DNA of 62,000 nt from contig NC_081412.1 of the NCBI RefSeq assembly GCF_030272615.1, positions 345,459,870 to 345,521,869 on the forward strand, read 5' to 3'. This DNA is from Cryptomeria japonica. Its lineage: Eukaryota > Streptophyta > Pinopsida > Cupressales > Cupressaceae. The stretch's first letter is position 1; each line of letters opens with the position of its first letter. The notes beneath the pieces were generated by a model that worked only from the letters and a program-made list of their open reading frames with translations, was not told the origin of the DNA and ran no database searches. Both the position numbers and the translations under genes were made by a program. This document shows, piece by piece, positions 34,007 to 46,149 of the stretch.

Positions 34007-34040
34007 GGCATAGTCGACAAACATCAACGCCTAGAGGCAG
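34007..34040 (+). CDS. CCCH zinc-finger protein 13-like gene, 34-bp micro-exon
   Basis: Bounded by TTGTTGCAG and GTAACA. It takes one base from the previous exon and leaves two for the next, encoding GHSRQTSTPRG plus the start of an Arg codon, like the GHSPSRS part of the rice relative. Phases agree with both neighbours, the best support for so short an exon. Confidence 0.6.
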
Positions 34041-34299
34041 GTAACAAAGCATTTAGCAAAATAGCCTCTGATTGAAGTCTGTTTGTGTTGTTATATCTTA
34101 ATTTTTTTTGACATAGATGCAAGTAATCCTTCAACAGTGAAGTGAATCATTGTAAGGGTCAGCTGCATAATCTAAAACTAATGCAAGTGGGAGGAAGTCA
34201 AACATTCTATTTTCTTTTATTTTCTGATCATAACCTTTATATGTCAATTATTGAATAGGCTATGTTCCTTCAATTATTTTTAGCCGTTGCTAGTTTATT

Positions 34300-34900
34300 T
34301 GATAGTCATGAAAAAAAAAGACGCACACATGACTATGATGTACCAGAGATTTCTCCAGGGCATCTTGTCTAATAGTTATCAAGTTATTCCAATAGGCAAC
34401 AGTTAACTTATTTAATATGTTTACACATTGTCCCAGTACTAGAGGTTGGATATATATTTTCTATGTTAGATATTGCAATTACTTTTCTTTTCTCTTTTTA
34501 TGTTCGACACTGTCATCCCCTGCTACATAGCATTTATTTGTCTGTTAATTATCCCTGTCTATACAATTCAGTTCTCAAATGTCTGTCATGATAATTGGCT
34601 CTGAAAGAAAAAGACATAAACATGGCATTGATGTGCCATATGTTTCTCTGGGGTATCTTCCTAATAGTTAGCAAGCTATTCCAGTAGGCAAAAGAAAACT
34701 TATTTAATATTTTCCGTATTGCCTCAGTACTAGAGTGTGGATATATGTTTACATCTCCTCTTTTTATGTTAGACATAGTCTGCAACCCTGCTAGATAGCT
34801 TTCATTTGTCTGTTAATGTCCCTGTGTACACAAATCAGACCAAAATTCTTTGATTGGCCCACTAGTCAGTTCTCAAATATCTGTCATGATAATTGACATT
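34300..34900. repeat. Diverged ~295-bp tandem duplication in the intron
   Basis: CTAATAGTTATCAAGTTATT (34368) pairs with CTAATAGTTAGCAAGCTATT (34662), and CAGTTCTCAAATGTCTGTCA (34568) with CAGTTCTCAAATATCTGTCA (about 34866). Offsets are 294-299 bp, so two diverged copies lie in tandem. Confidence 0.7.
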
Positions 34901-36700
34901 GATTTAGTCTGTACAATAAATATAAACAACTTAGGGAACCTCTCTTTCATGATCGCATATCCTAGACTCATTATTTGTAATGTTTGTAGTTATAGCCTTA
35001 TCACCTTGACATATTTAGGGTTTTCTGCTTTGGAATCCAACCTTGCTAAGTAGACTCTTCTATTGTTTTGCATTTAGTTTATTTTTAGCTTATAACCACT
35101 TTTTAGGCCCTTCTGTTCTCTAGATTCTCTACTCGTTGTAACTTTTAAGTCCAATTGACCAATTGTTGTTATCCATGACATGAATATAATTTCTTTCTTT
35201 CTTTCTCCCTATTCTCATTGTCCTCAAGTGCTCAAAATTTGATTATGCATTCATAAGTTCTGCCTCCTTAAGCAGGTTGAGGTGTTTGGTCAGCATCTAA
35301 CTTAACAATGTTTGAAGCCTTGAGAATAGACTCAAATGTGGTGATTAGATGTTGTAGCTTGGCAGGGATTTGAAAACAAAATGCCAAACGTAATGTTGGA
35401 ACAAGAGAGTTGAGACATTAATGGGGCCTGTATGGAAGTGCTTTAATTATGGGTGACATAATGATTCTTTATACAAATGGGTGGGTTGCATTATTCCTAA
35501 TACTCAATAGTTAAGGGCCACATGAAAAATTATGACAAAGAATAGTATCTATAAGTTAACTAACCTGCCAGAAAACTTGTATATAGAAGCACAATGGCAG
35601 TTTAATGTTTGTTTGAATTCTAGAAAGTTCAAATATGCTTGCAGAGAATGTTACAAGGAAAGTTTAGTATCTAGCATAAGAAAAAGCTGAACTAATTTGA
35701 GTGAAGAAAGATAATTGCAACAATAAGCAATGATATAAGAATTATCACAACTGTAAAATTTCTACGCTCCCTGCATTATGAATATAAAGGTAGCCAAGGA
35801 ATTTTATACAAGAAGGAAGCTTCAAAAATAGAAACATAGGTGACTTTCTAAAAATAGGAATACATCATTTGACATTTAACATATGTATGTATGTATGTAG
35901 TGACTTTGCAATATTTAAAGAAGTGTGACCATTTCTTATCATTAGCAGAAGTTCTACCCAAACTCTACATTAGATGATTTTTTTTTGCAAAAGATGACAG
36001 AGACAACTAAATGGTCTATGTTGGTAGAGTGCCTTTGCAGCAAACCAAATAAGAAGATCCAATCTTAGATTCTGATGGTCATTTGATAAGCAATCCACAA
36101 GGCATGGTGAGATATGCAATGGATTACTACAAACAACTCCTAAATAAATCATCCAATTGGTCTGACACTCTATAATGTCCTCATTTTTATGCGATATTGT
36201 TTCATCAGCTTTTGGCCATTTTTTCAAGTTTTCCTGCAAGCTTCTAGGTGAGTTAGGGAGAACTCCAAAGATCTTGGAGAACACAAGTTCAGTTATTCAG
36301 GGTGTCTATTTATGGCATTGGGCTCAATTAGCATTATAAATTGTGGTGACACTTTTAGAAAAATTAGAACTCTTGGGGTGTTCCCCAAACTTCTTGGAGA
36401 GCACATCTATTTTTAGTAAATTGCCAAGTTGGCACCAGCCATCTTTCCATTGCTTTAGTTTCAACATGGTATGCTCAGATTTGGATCCAGGTGGAGTATT
36501 TAAAATATAAACTTAAGTCTCTAATGTTTAATGTTAAATTATTTACGTAAGTGTTGTATTTTATTAAAGTTGCTTAATGTCTGTTCAAAAGTGGATGCCT
36601 TGGGAAAAGTAAAGGGGACCTGCCCATGAAAATCATTTTATCATTTCAATAAGGACATTTGAGACAAAAATGAATTATTTTATAGTTCTAATTGCTCTTT
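34901..36700. other. Intron sequence, nothing recognised
   Basis: AT-rich, with short frames only. A small (TATG)n run occurs near 35881-35900. Confidence 0.5.
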
Positions 36701-36783
36701 TCTTTAGTTGCGGGTTCAGGTATGGGTATGGGAACCAGAACCTAGTACGACAATTCTTCTTTGTTGTGTACGAGTACGGGAAT

Positions 36784-36846
36784 ATGTGTGTGTGTGTGCA
36801 CGCGCGTGTGCGTGTGCATGTGCTTGTGCGTGTGCACACGGGTGTG
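36784..36846. repeat. Imperfect (GT)n microsatellite
   Basis: About 60 bp of alternating TG, GC and AC steps (TGTGTGTGTGTGCACGCGCG onward). Alternating purine-pyrimidine tracts of this type can adopt Z-form DNA in principle. Confidence 0.85.
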
Positions 36847-36980
36847 TAGATATGTTCAAAATTGTTAATTATAACAACAATGATACTCATAAATTGCCAA
36901 TACATAGAATAATCAAATGCCTCATATTCATAATTTGCATAAATGATAACTCAAATTTCAAAATGTCATTACAATGAAAA

Positions 36981-39056
36981 TTACAATCGATATTTAATAA
37001 TCATTTTTTTTTCTTCATCAAAAGCATCAAGGTCAATATTTGGTTCAATTTCATTTGAACCACAATCAATTGTATTGCCTCTCTCACTAGCTATGTCAAG
37101 TGCTAAAGCTGTGTCATCTATTGAGACCTCATCAAGTTGTGCAATTGTAGCATCTAAATCAGCACACTCAAGGGTTAAATCCCAATTCTTTATCACACCC
37201 TCATTGCATTCAGGTCTTCTTATGTGACAAGAGACAAAGGTTGGAGTGTATGTAGACCAAATCCTTTGCTTTTTACGCACCCGAACGGTTAGACTTGACC
37301 AAGTGGATGAAGAGCATGTACAACAATTCCACTCAGCTGAAGAACTTGCAACTTGTTAAGTTTGCATACAACATTTAGTATTATTTAATTTTATAGTTCA
37401 AGAATCAAAACTTAAAATTTAACTTAAAACATAAATTATAAAATTATATTATTATAAAATATAATATATAGCATGATAGCATCGAATGAAAAACGAGAAA
37501 AATAAAACGTAAAAAGATATTTTCTTGGGAGAGAATTTTAATTGCAAGAGGCTGCAAGAAAATGAAGCATTGACCATGTAGATACAACTACTCATCAACA
37601 GGTTTCCTATATTTGTCTAAAATAACGAAAACATTATGATTTTTTGAAGCTATGAATTGGCCAAATTGGCTCACGAAAATACTTTGGATTTCTTTATTTG
37701 TATATATCTTTCTAAATGCAACCTTATAGCTAGCAACAATTTGCCCATCTTTATATGGTGCCACTCTCCTTGGCAATGAAAGTACCTCTTTTCTATAATA
37801 CTTTGGTGACAAAGAAAATGCTAAGAGATGCAAGGGGGTGGTCATCTTGTTCCAATGGTCTACAATAATCTTTTGCACAATTTTGAAATTTTTTTCTGTA
37901 CTTCTATAATTGCTCTTATTTTCTCCATCATGGAGTCCATGGCATTATAAATTTCACCCAAAATGGGTGATCAGTATCAACATACCTAATCATGCTCATG
38001 ATGGGTTTAGTGAAATTCAAAACATATTCCACATGATCCCACTACTTGTCATCTAGTTTAACAAGTTGTTGATGATGATAGAACTCAGGGCCTTTTACAC
38101 CTTCACAAGTCGTCTTAAGATGATTGTGTGAGATTCAAATCGTGTCTCGACAACCTAACATGGTATAAAAAATACACGTCACATATCAACAATAAAAAAT
38201 AAAAAATTCAACAACTACAACTTGGATAAGGTCTTGAATATGGCTTGTGACATATGATGATTAGTCACAAACATTTGAATCTCCTTGGCCTTTGTGTAGA
38301 ATTGTTTGACCCATTCAATTTCTATGCCAATCTTTTGGAATATCAAATTGAGTGAGTGGATTGCACATGGTGTTCAAAAAATGTGACTATATGTAGCCTC
38401 CATTAGAGAACCAACAGCCATACAGTTTTTATCGTTGTCCGTTGTGATTTGGACAACATTTTCAAGCCCCACCATTTCAATGGATTCCATGAGGATGTTG
38501 GTAATAAAACTTGCATCTTTTACTTGCCCTGCACAATTTACTGCTTTCAAAAACATTGCCCGTTTAGGGGACACTACTATAATTTATCAATACTCTACTT
38601 TTGCAATCCTTCCATCCATTAGAAATGGACACCTACTTTGGGCCATGTATCCGTTCACTCTCAATGATGTCAATACTGAAGCTTTCTCCTTTGCCAAAAA
38701 GGTGGCTCACATCTTTTCATACCTAGGACTAACATAATCAGGAGGTGTATTGTAAAGTGTAATCACTATATCCCACTAATAAGGTGATCTAAAAATGTTG
38801 AAAGGAAGCCCATTGCCATAAATGCAATGAGCAATGCTCTGATCTGCAACCTCTCTCACTCCATTTGTGAAGGCCTTGTCCAATGGGCCTCTTTTTTCGT
38901 GAAATTGAAACATTCTCTTCTTTAGAAGATGGTGGCATTGGCATGAAAGGATGTGGGCCAGCTGGTTGTGGGAAGCCACCAGGAGATTTTTGTGAGCTTT
39001 TCTTGGTGAGAGGATGTGTAATAGCCTTTGATCTATTCCTTCTCATGTTCTTTAAA
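36981..39056 (-). pseudogene. hAT-type transposase pseudogene
   Basis: Minus-strand fragments in the expected order, on broken frames. Near 38979-38776: GPLDKAFTNGVREVADQSIA, then GNGLPFNIFRSPY. Near 38574-38374: MSPKRAMFLKAV, NILMESIEMVG and VVQITTDNDKNC, which is the DUF659 region. Near 37878-37588: HWNKMTTPLHLLAFSLSPKYY. Near 37280-36981: the acidic C-terminal tail with RRPE and LDATIAQLDEVSIDD. This order matches plant hAT-like transposases with a DUF659 domain followed by the dimerisation region. The BED finger was not found. A donor-like GGTGAGTAA on the minus strand near 39077 suggests the gene once had introns. Terminal inverted repeats were not identified. Confidence 0.8.
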
Positions 39057-39173
39057 AAATGAAAGATTTACTCACCTTTGATGGCTAAATCTGTCTTGTG
39101 CAATGATTCCTTAGCTCTTGGTGTATGTCTTACTCTGTAGCTCTCACTTCCGAACAAAAATGAAGCAACCTTC

Positions 39174-40840
39174 TAGTGCAGGGCACCATGTGGATTGCAT
39201 GCCTCCATGAGGCAACTTTGTAATTTTTGAACTTTGTTTGTAATGAGGTCATATTTGGGACCATGTCTACTGCATTTGAGTCATTTGATTAGGTTTCTAG
39301 GTAATTGTGGGGTCAAGTTGTCAAATATTGTGAAATCTTGCAAAATATTGTCAAAATGTAAAAATTGCAAGAATACAAAAATTGGGAATATGAAAGGTCA
39401 TCATTTGAAAAGTCATATGGAATTTGGCTGGACAGTTACCAACGGTTGGGAATGAATTTAAATATGTTCAAACATCTCATGTAAAGTCGTGAGGAGTAGG
39501 GTAGAAGTGGAATGTAAAGTTTTGAGAAGTTATTGAATAAAATACATTTAGTTTTCTGCACTTTCCTAATTTTTTTCTGTACTCCAAGCAATTGTATGGC
39601 CTTGTACGGATAAGAGCCCACTCCTCATTGATTGTATGTGAGAGTACTTTGAATCTAATTGATTTGGTGAGTGCAGGTCTGAACCCTGCCTAGGGTTCCT
39701 AGTCTTGGGAAAAACGCCATAACTTCCTTCTTAACTGTTGGATCTTTATAAAAACTTCAGGAAAAGTCTGTAACTAGGTTATCTACAACCCCATCGAATC
39801 GATTTTGTTCATTATGTGTTTTGCAAAAGTTATGGATGACTGTTCGCCTGTCTCAGATTGAAAAACAAACCTAATTAGGCCTAGGCTGTAAATTACCAGT
39901 CAATTATAAGGGTAGATGTTCCAAAAGAACTGTTAGAACATAATGTTATTAGGGATCGCATCCTTATAACATTTATATATAATGTTGTAATATAAGGTTA
40001 TAAAACCTTATATATTATATGCTTTATAAGCATATCCCATTTGAAATAATTATAATCTAATAATTATTAGATTATTAATTATTTATGAGTGGGGGTTATT
40101 GAAAAGGTGTGACTAGTGAAGCCACCCTTTCTCCTATATTTAAGGAGGTTCTCTCTCATTTGAGAGTTGTGTGAATTTGGAGCTTTATGGTGAGTTGGAT
40201 CACTATGCACAAGAGGTATTATTGGCCATGTGGAAGTATTGGAGGAGTATCCCCAAGTTCAAGTCTATTTTATGATAGACTATATTTGTAATTGTTTAAT
40301 AAAATGATGCTTTATGGGGTTTTTTTACCCAAAAGGGTTTTCCCCATGTATATCTTGTGTAATGTGTACATTTATGCATATATGTTTCTCATTTCATTTA
40401 CTTTATGATCTTGATTATAATGATTAGTATCCTAAGATCCTAATTTTTAACAATAACCATATTATCATTTTGGATATGTTTTAGAACTCCCAAAAGGGTA
40501 TCCAAAACTGTATTTATTTTGTGGAGATCAGGTCTGGTTCAAGAGTTATGTTCAGATTTGTCAGTTAGGGCTACAAGGGATTAGCCCTATTCGGTGTAAG
40601 TGATGGAAGTATGGAATAACCAGTGTTTTAAAGAAGTTTTGTTTGGCTTAATCTTGTTATGTTCATGATGTCCAAGGTGTATTAGAGGTTCGGTAAGTGA
40701 TTTGGGTCATCTTAATTCCATCCGTGGTGTCTTTTTTGCCTTGAAGAACCATGTTTCATTGAAGAAAGTTTGTGGGTGATCTAAAAAAAATTAGTGCTTT
40801 GTATCTTTCAACTCCTTGAAGCCCACCATGCTCTGCATCA
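39174..40840 (+). repeat. Element F LTR 1
   Basis: About 1.14 kb of LTR sequence enlarged by a 522-bp solo LTR (39931-40452). Confidence 0.88.
39931..40452 (+). mobile_element. Solo LTR inside element F
   Basis: 522 bp from TGTTAGAACATAATG to TAATTTTTAACA, absent at the same place in LTRs 2 and 3. Flanking five-mers are AGAAC and ATAAC; the empty site in LTR 2 reads ATAAC, so one base has changed. CCTATATTTAAGGAGG near 40134 is a TATA-like box. Confidence 0.85.
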
Positions 40841-40842
40841 AT

Positions 40843-40854
40843 TGGTATCGGAGC
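40843..40854 (+). other. Element F primer binding site, copy 1
   Basis: TGGTATCGGAGC, one base from the initiator-Met consensus. Copy 2 near 42613-42624 reads TGGTATCAGAGC exactly. Confidence 0.85.
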
Positions 40855-41136
40855 TGGTTGATATGGTGGATTGTGAAGTGTGTTGGTTGCAGGTGCTTAT
40901 GGTCCATCTTAAAGCTGCAAGAGAGAAAGAGTTATGAGAAGGTGTGTTTGCTACAGACATGAGAGAGGGTCTGTGATCACTATCCTCTAACAGAGATAAA
41001 GCTGGCGAGAAGGTGCAAGAGTTCCTCCACTGATAGAGAGAGAGTGGGTAGATGGAAGCATCTTCTAGGATCTTTGTTGGGTAGATGGATAGTATGTTGT
41101 GAGAGATTGTGATGAAGCAGTGAGAGAGATGGATAT

Positions 41137-41457
41137 ATGTATGAGGAAGAGCACATGAAGGATGCAGCCATTACAAACCATGGAACAATGGGTTCAACCC
41201 CATTTTCAGAGGAAGAACAAGTCAGGGATCAATCATCAAATGAAAGACAACATTCAATAATGAAAAACAAACCGAAGGCAAATGCAAAGTTTCAGCTGTT
41301 GGTGAGTCCAAAGACTACTTGGAGGTCAAAGAATCATATGGACAAGCTTGAATCAATTGTGCAGCACTGCCCTCAAGAGGACTTGAGGGAAAATTTGCCC
41401 AAGAGTATGGTGCAGGGCACCATGTGGATTGCATGCCTCCATGAGGCAACTTTGTAA
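41137..41457 (+). CDS. Element F internal ORF, copy 1
   Basis: 106 codons, starting MYEEEHMKDAA and running about 50 bp into LTR 2. Rich in Lys, Glu, Ser and Gln, with a KTTWRSKNHMDKLESIV stretch. No known domain is recognised. It may be a Gag-derived scrap or non-coding. It is open in both internal copies, but the copies are too similar for that to prove selection. Confidence 0.3.
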   Translation: MYEEEHMKDAAITNHGTMGSTPFSEEEQVRDQSSNERQHSIMKNKPKANAKFQLLVSPKTTWRSKNHMDKLESIVQHCPQEDLRENLPKSMVQGTMWIACLHEATL

Positions 41458-42610
41458 ATTTTGAACTTTGTTTGTAATGAAGTCATATTTGGGACCATGT
41501 CTAATGCATTTGAGTTATTTGATTAGATTTCTAGGTAGTTGTGGGGTCAAGCTGTCAAATATTGTGCAATCTTGCAAAATATTGTGAAAATGTAAAAATT
41601 GCAAGAATACAAAAATTGGGAATATGAGAGGTCATCATTTGAAAAGTCATATAGAAGTTGGTTGGACAGTTACCAACGGTGGGGAATGAGTATTAATATG
41701 TTCAAACACCTCATGTAAGGTTGTGAGGAGTAGGGTAGAAGTGGAATGTAAAGTTTTGAGAAGTTATTGAATAAAATACATTTAGTTTTCTGCACTTTCC
41801 CAACATTTTTCTCTACTCCAAGCAATTGTATAGCCTTGTACGGATAAGAGCCCACTCCTCATTGGTTGTATGTGAAAGTACTTTGAATCTAATTTGTTAC
41901 AAAGTTGGTTTCATGTGATTTGATTAAATTTTGTGCAAGATATTGCAATTTTGGTGAGTGCAGGTCTGAACCCTGCCTAGGGTTCCTTGTCTTGGGAAAA
42001 ACTCCATAACTTCCTTTTTAACTATTGGATCTTTATAGAAACTTTAGGAAAAGTTTTTAACCAGGTTATCTACAACCCCATTGAAGCGATTTTGTTCATT
42101 ATGTGTTTTGTAGAAGATATGGATTACTGTTTGCCTGTCTCAGATTGAAAAACAAACCTAATCAAGCCTATGCTGTAAATTACTAGTCAATTATAAGGGC
42201 AAATGTTCCAAAATAACCCTATCACCATTTTGGATATGTTTTAGAACTCCCAAAAGGGTATCCAAAACTGTATTTATTTTGTGGAGATCAGGTTTGGTTC
42301 AAGCATTATGTTCAGATTTGTCACTTAGGAGGGCTACAATGGATTAGGCCTATTCGGTGTAAGCGATGGAAGTATGGAATAACCAGTGTTCTAAAGAAGT
42401 TTTGTTTGGCTTAATTCTGTTATGTTCATGATTTCCAAGGTGTATTAGAGGTTCAGTAAGTGATTTGGGTTTTAATTCCATCTGTGGTGTTTTTTTTGCC
42501 TTGAAGAACCATGTTTCATTGAAGAAAGTTTGTGGGTGTTTTGGGTGATCTAAACAAAAATCAGTGCTTTGTATCTTTGAATCTCTTGAAGCCGACCATG
42601 CTCTGCATTA
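41408..42610 (+). repeat. Element F LTR 2
   Basis: 1,203 bp, TGGTGCAG to CTGCATTA. Shared by both units as right LTR of one and left LTR of the next. Confidence 0.88.
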
Positions 42611-42906
42611 ATTGGTATCAGAGCTGGTTGATCTGGTGGTTTGTGAAGTGTGTCGGTTGTAGGTGCTTGTGGTTCATCTTAAAGCTGCAAGAGAGAAAGA
42701 GTTATGAGAAGGTGTTTTTGCTACAGACATGAGAGAGGGTCTGTGATCACTGTCCTCCAACAGAGATAAAGCTGGGGAGAAGGTGCAAGAGTTCCTCCAC
42801 TGAGAGAGAGAGTGGGTAGATGGAAGCATCTTCCAGGATCTTTGTTGGGTAGATGGATAGTATGTTGTGAGAGATTGCGTGATGAAGCAGTGAGAGAGAT
42901 GGATAT

Positions 42907-43227
42907 ATGTATGAGGAAGAGCTCATGAAGGATGCAGCCATTTCAAACCATGGAATAGCGGGTTCAACCCCATTTTCAGAGGAAGAACAAGTCAGGGATC
43001 AATCATCAAATGAAAGACAATATTCAATAATGAAAAAAAAACCGAAGGCAAATGCAAAGTTTCAGTTGTTGGTGAGTCCAAAGACTACTTGGAGGTCAAA
43101 GAATCATATGGACAAGCTTGAATCAATTGTGCAGCACTGTCCTCAAGAGGACTTGAGGGAAAATTTGCCCAGGAGTATGGTGCAGGGCACCATGTGGATT
43201 GCATGCCTCCATGAGACAACTTTGTAA
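42907..43227 (+). CDS. Element F internal ORF, copy 2
   Basis: Second copy of the 106-codon frame, 1,770 bp downstream of the first. It differs by about eight residues and no indel. Function unknown; may not be translated. Confidence 0.3.
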   Translation: MYEEELMKDAAISNHGIAGSTPFSEEEQVRDQSSNERQYSIMKKKPKANAKFQLLVSPKTTWRSKNHMDKLESIVQHCPQEDLRENLPRSMVQGTMWIACLHETTL

Positions 43228-44376
43228 ATTTTGAACTTTGTCTGTAATGAAGTCATATTTGGAACCATGCTTAATGCATTTGAGTGATTTCATTAGGTTT
43301 CTAGGTAATTGTGGGGTCAAGTTGTCAAATATTGTGAAATCTTGCAAAATATTGTCAAAATGTAAAAATTGCAAGAATACAAAAATTGGGAATATGAAAT
43401 GTCATCATTTGAAAAGTCATATAGAAGTTGGTTGGACAGTTACCAACGGTTGGGAATGAGTTTAAATATGTTCAAACACCTCATGTAAGGTCGTGAGGAG
43501 TAGGGTAGAAGTGGAATGTAAAGTTTTGAGAAGTTATTTAATAAAATACATTTAGTTTTCTGCACTTTCCCAACATTTTGCTCTACTCCAAGCAATTGTA
43601 TGGCTCCGTATGGATAGGAGCCCACTCATTGATTTTATGTGAAAGTACTTTGAATCTAATTTCTTACAAAGTTGGTTTCATGTGATTTGATTAAATTTTG
43701 TGCAAGATATTGCAATTTCGGTGAGTGCAGGTCTGAACCCTGCCTAAGGTTCCTTGTCTTGGGAAAAACGCCATAACTTCCTTTTTAACCGTTGGATCTT
43801 TATAAAGGCTTCAGGAAAAGTCTGTTACTAGGTTATCTACAACCCCACCGAAGCGATTTTGTTCATTATGTGTTTTGCAAAAGTTATGGATGACTGTTTT
43901 CCTGTCTCAGATTGAAAAACAAAGCTAAATAGGCCTATGCTGTAAATTACCAGTCAATTATAAGGGCAGATGTTCCAAAATAACCCTATTATCATTTTGG
44001 ATATGTTTTAGAACTCCCAAAAGGGTATCCAAAACTGTATTTATTTTGTGGAGATCAGGTCTGGTTCAAGAGTTATGCTCAGATTTGTCAGTTAGGAGGG
44101 CTACAAGGGATTAGGCCTATTTAGTACAAGCGATGGAAGTACGGAATAACCAGTGTTCTAAAGAAGTTTTGTTTGGCTTAATCCTGTTATGTTCATGATG
44201 TCCAAGGTGTAATAGAGGTTCAGTAAGTGATTTGGGTCTTAATTCCATCTGTGATGTCTTTTTTGCCTTGAAGAACTATGTTTCATTGAAGAAAGTTTGT
44301 GGGTGTTCTGGGTGATCTAAAAAAAATCAGTGCTTTGTATCTTTCAACCCCTTGAAGCCCACCATGCTCTGCATCA
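43178..44376 (+). repeat. Element F LTR 3
   Basis: 1,199 bp, TGGTGCAG to CTGCATCA, followed by the CCTTC duplication. Confidence 0.88.
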
Positions 44377-44656
44377 CCTTCAAAACCCAACAATGGCATC
44401 TTGGAGTAAAACTAAATGCTCTTATTGGTGCTTTGTGTGTCTCAAATGACTTTTAAACACCAAACAGCAAGCACTTTAGGGTGAATGCATTCATTGGGGG
44501 GTTGTGGAATTAAAAAATGTTTTGTTTGTTAAAAAATCAACTCGAATGTATGCGGCCATGGGTTCACCTAGGTATGCCTGGGTTTGCCTTGGGTGTGCCT
44601 AGGGTAATGCTTGGGCATCTCGGTATGCTATGGGTCCTTCACAGAAAGACCCGCAG

Positions 44657-45458
44657 TGTAATAACCCTGTCTAAAAGCTAATGCAAATCAGTAACCGAAT
44701 ATTGTGTGGAACAAGGCGTTGCAGGCCAAGGACGTTTGCTCAGTTGGCAATATAGGAAGAAGGCAGAAAGTAGGGTCAGATCACAGCCATGTTCGCTTCC
44801 ACTCTATCACCAAGCAAATCACATAAACAAGATAAGAAGTCTCTAACATAATCACTTTCTAAAAGGACGAAACATGGCCTGCATTAGTCAACTAACTAAT
44901 GACGATTCAGGTAGTAAGGAAGAGGCACGAATGAATAGTTTATTGCAAGGGTTGTGGAAAGAGACACCACCTCTCACCTCATACCTCATCACAGCATATT
45001 TAAAGGTGGTCACACACTCTTTCAAAGGCATCAGAGTTTATTTATTTATGTACCTCATATTGGAAGTGCTCAAGGAGCCTTGAAAGCGAAGTAAGAAGGG
45101 GGGGAACCCGCCCATTACAAGGTGAAAACACAGGAATTAAGAGCAGATATATCAGACACAGCATCCAAGATTGCATAATCCCAAAGAAGCCAATAGAGAC
45201 AGCAATCAGAATGCTGATCTATTATCAGAACTTTAGAATATATCGCATGTTCCCCAAGAACATTTCAGGCACAACAACGTTTTAAATAAAAGATCAAAGA
45301 AATCATCTTATACATAGCCATTTCTGCTTCCTTACATATATCTATATTCAGGCCTTTATATGCCAAGATTATATTTGATTTCATAACTGGTTTTACATTT
45401 GAACATTACACATAACATAAATTGCACAAGTAGGAAAGGTCTTACAAGAGACATTACA
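44657..45458. mobile_element. Candidate solo LTR (TGTAAT...ATTACA)
   Basis: Starts TGTAATAACCCTG and ends AGAGACATTACA, giving a 6-bp terminal inverted repeat like S1. CATATTTAAAGGTGG near 44994 is a TATA-like box. Both flanks are a degenerate CCTAGGGTATGCTTGGG-type repeat, as if this landed in such an array. Flanking five-mers (CGCAG, CATAA) do not match, so the right boundary is uncertain. Confidence 0.45.
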
Positions 45459-45784
45459 CATAACATATTGGGATACCTAGATGGTACCTTGGGCGTACCC
45501 GAATGGGGACCATGACTAGGACACATACCATATAGATGTGTACCTGGGCCTAGATATTGGTACCCAGTAACACAACTGTTTTCCCTCTAAAAAGCTATAA
45601 AAGGAGGATTAGGGTCTCATTTGCTCATATGCCAAAGATTTCTTATATTGTTATGTTGCTGTATTAAACTTGCGTGTTCTTCCCTGATCTTTTGAGGACG
45701 AAAACCCTCATTGGATATTTTAGTTTTGGATATGAGAGATGATCCCTAGCTAGTTTTGAGTGGTTCTATTGCGGAATCATCACT
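45459..45784 (+). mobile_element. LTR-like fragment interrupted by element C
   Basis: Contains CTATAAAAGGAGG near 45596 and TTGAGGACGAAAACCCTC near 45692, the same pair of landmarks in the same order as the block at 1467. Sequence continues after element C at 51858. Its own ends were not found. Confidence 0.45.
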
Positions 45785-46104
45785 TGTTTGCCCTCTCGGG
45801 TAAACGGTTAAATGCAGAAAGTAAATGCACAGAACATAATGGAAATACATTAAATAACCAGTCTCTATATTAATTCAACAGTCCATGTACAATAAGTGCT
45901 TATAACATTACATCTGAGACGACCAACATGATGATACTTCGAAGAAAAGGTACACAATATATGATACCCGAAGGGGTGCGACACAACCGTCGCGACTCCA
46001 ACTACCTACCCATCGGCTAACTAACTGACCGCCGTAACTCATTATTATCGACGACAACATAAACATAATAGGACAACATAACATAATGATTATTCCCGGC
46101 AACA
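45785..46104 (-). repeat. Element C 3' LTR
   Basis: 320 bp, TGTTTGCCCTC to CCCGGCAACA on the plus strand. Differs from the other LTR at only a few positions. Confidence 0.93.
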
Positions 46105-46149
46105 TCATCCCCCCCAAGAAAAGAAGTCGACTCCGATGACTTAATACAA

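Larger units (their letters stand above)
39174..44376 (+). mobile_element. Element F: tandem LTR-internal-LTR-internal-LTR element
   Basis: Three LTRs (39174-40840, 41408-42610, 43178-44376) alternate with two 567-bp internal regions (40841-41407, 42611-43177). Perfect duplications CCTTC flank only the outer ends (39169-39173 and 44377-44381), so it was inserted as a unit or grew by unequal recombination afterwards. LTRs start TGGTGCAG (first copy mutated to TAGTGCAG) and end CTGCATCA. Each internal region begins with an initiator-Met PBS. The only frame is a 106-codon ORF, with no protease or polymerase. It is thus non-autonomous, with LTRs (~1.2 kb) longer than the interior. It adjoins the hAT remnant. 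Confidence 0.88.

Noticed and set aside
36675-36977. Cys/Arg/Thr-rich frames across the GT repeat
   Set aside because: Low-complexity translation of an alternating dinucleotide tract.
42532-42732. 66-codon frame starting MGVLGDLNKN
   Set aside because: Runs across the end of LTR 2 and the PBS of element F; incidental.
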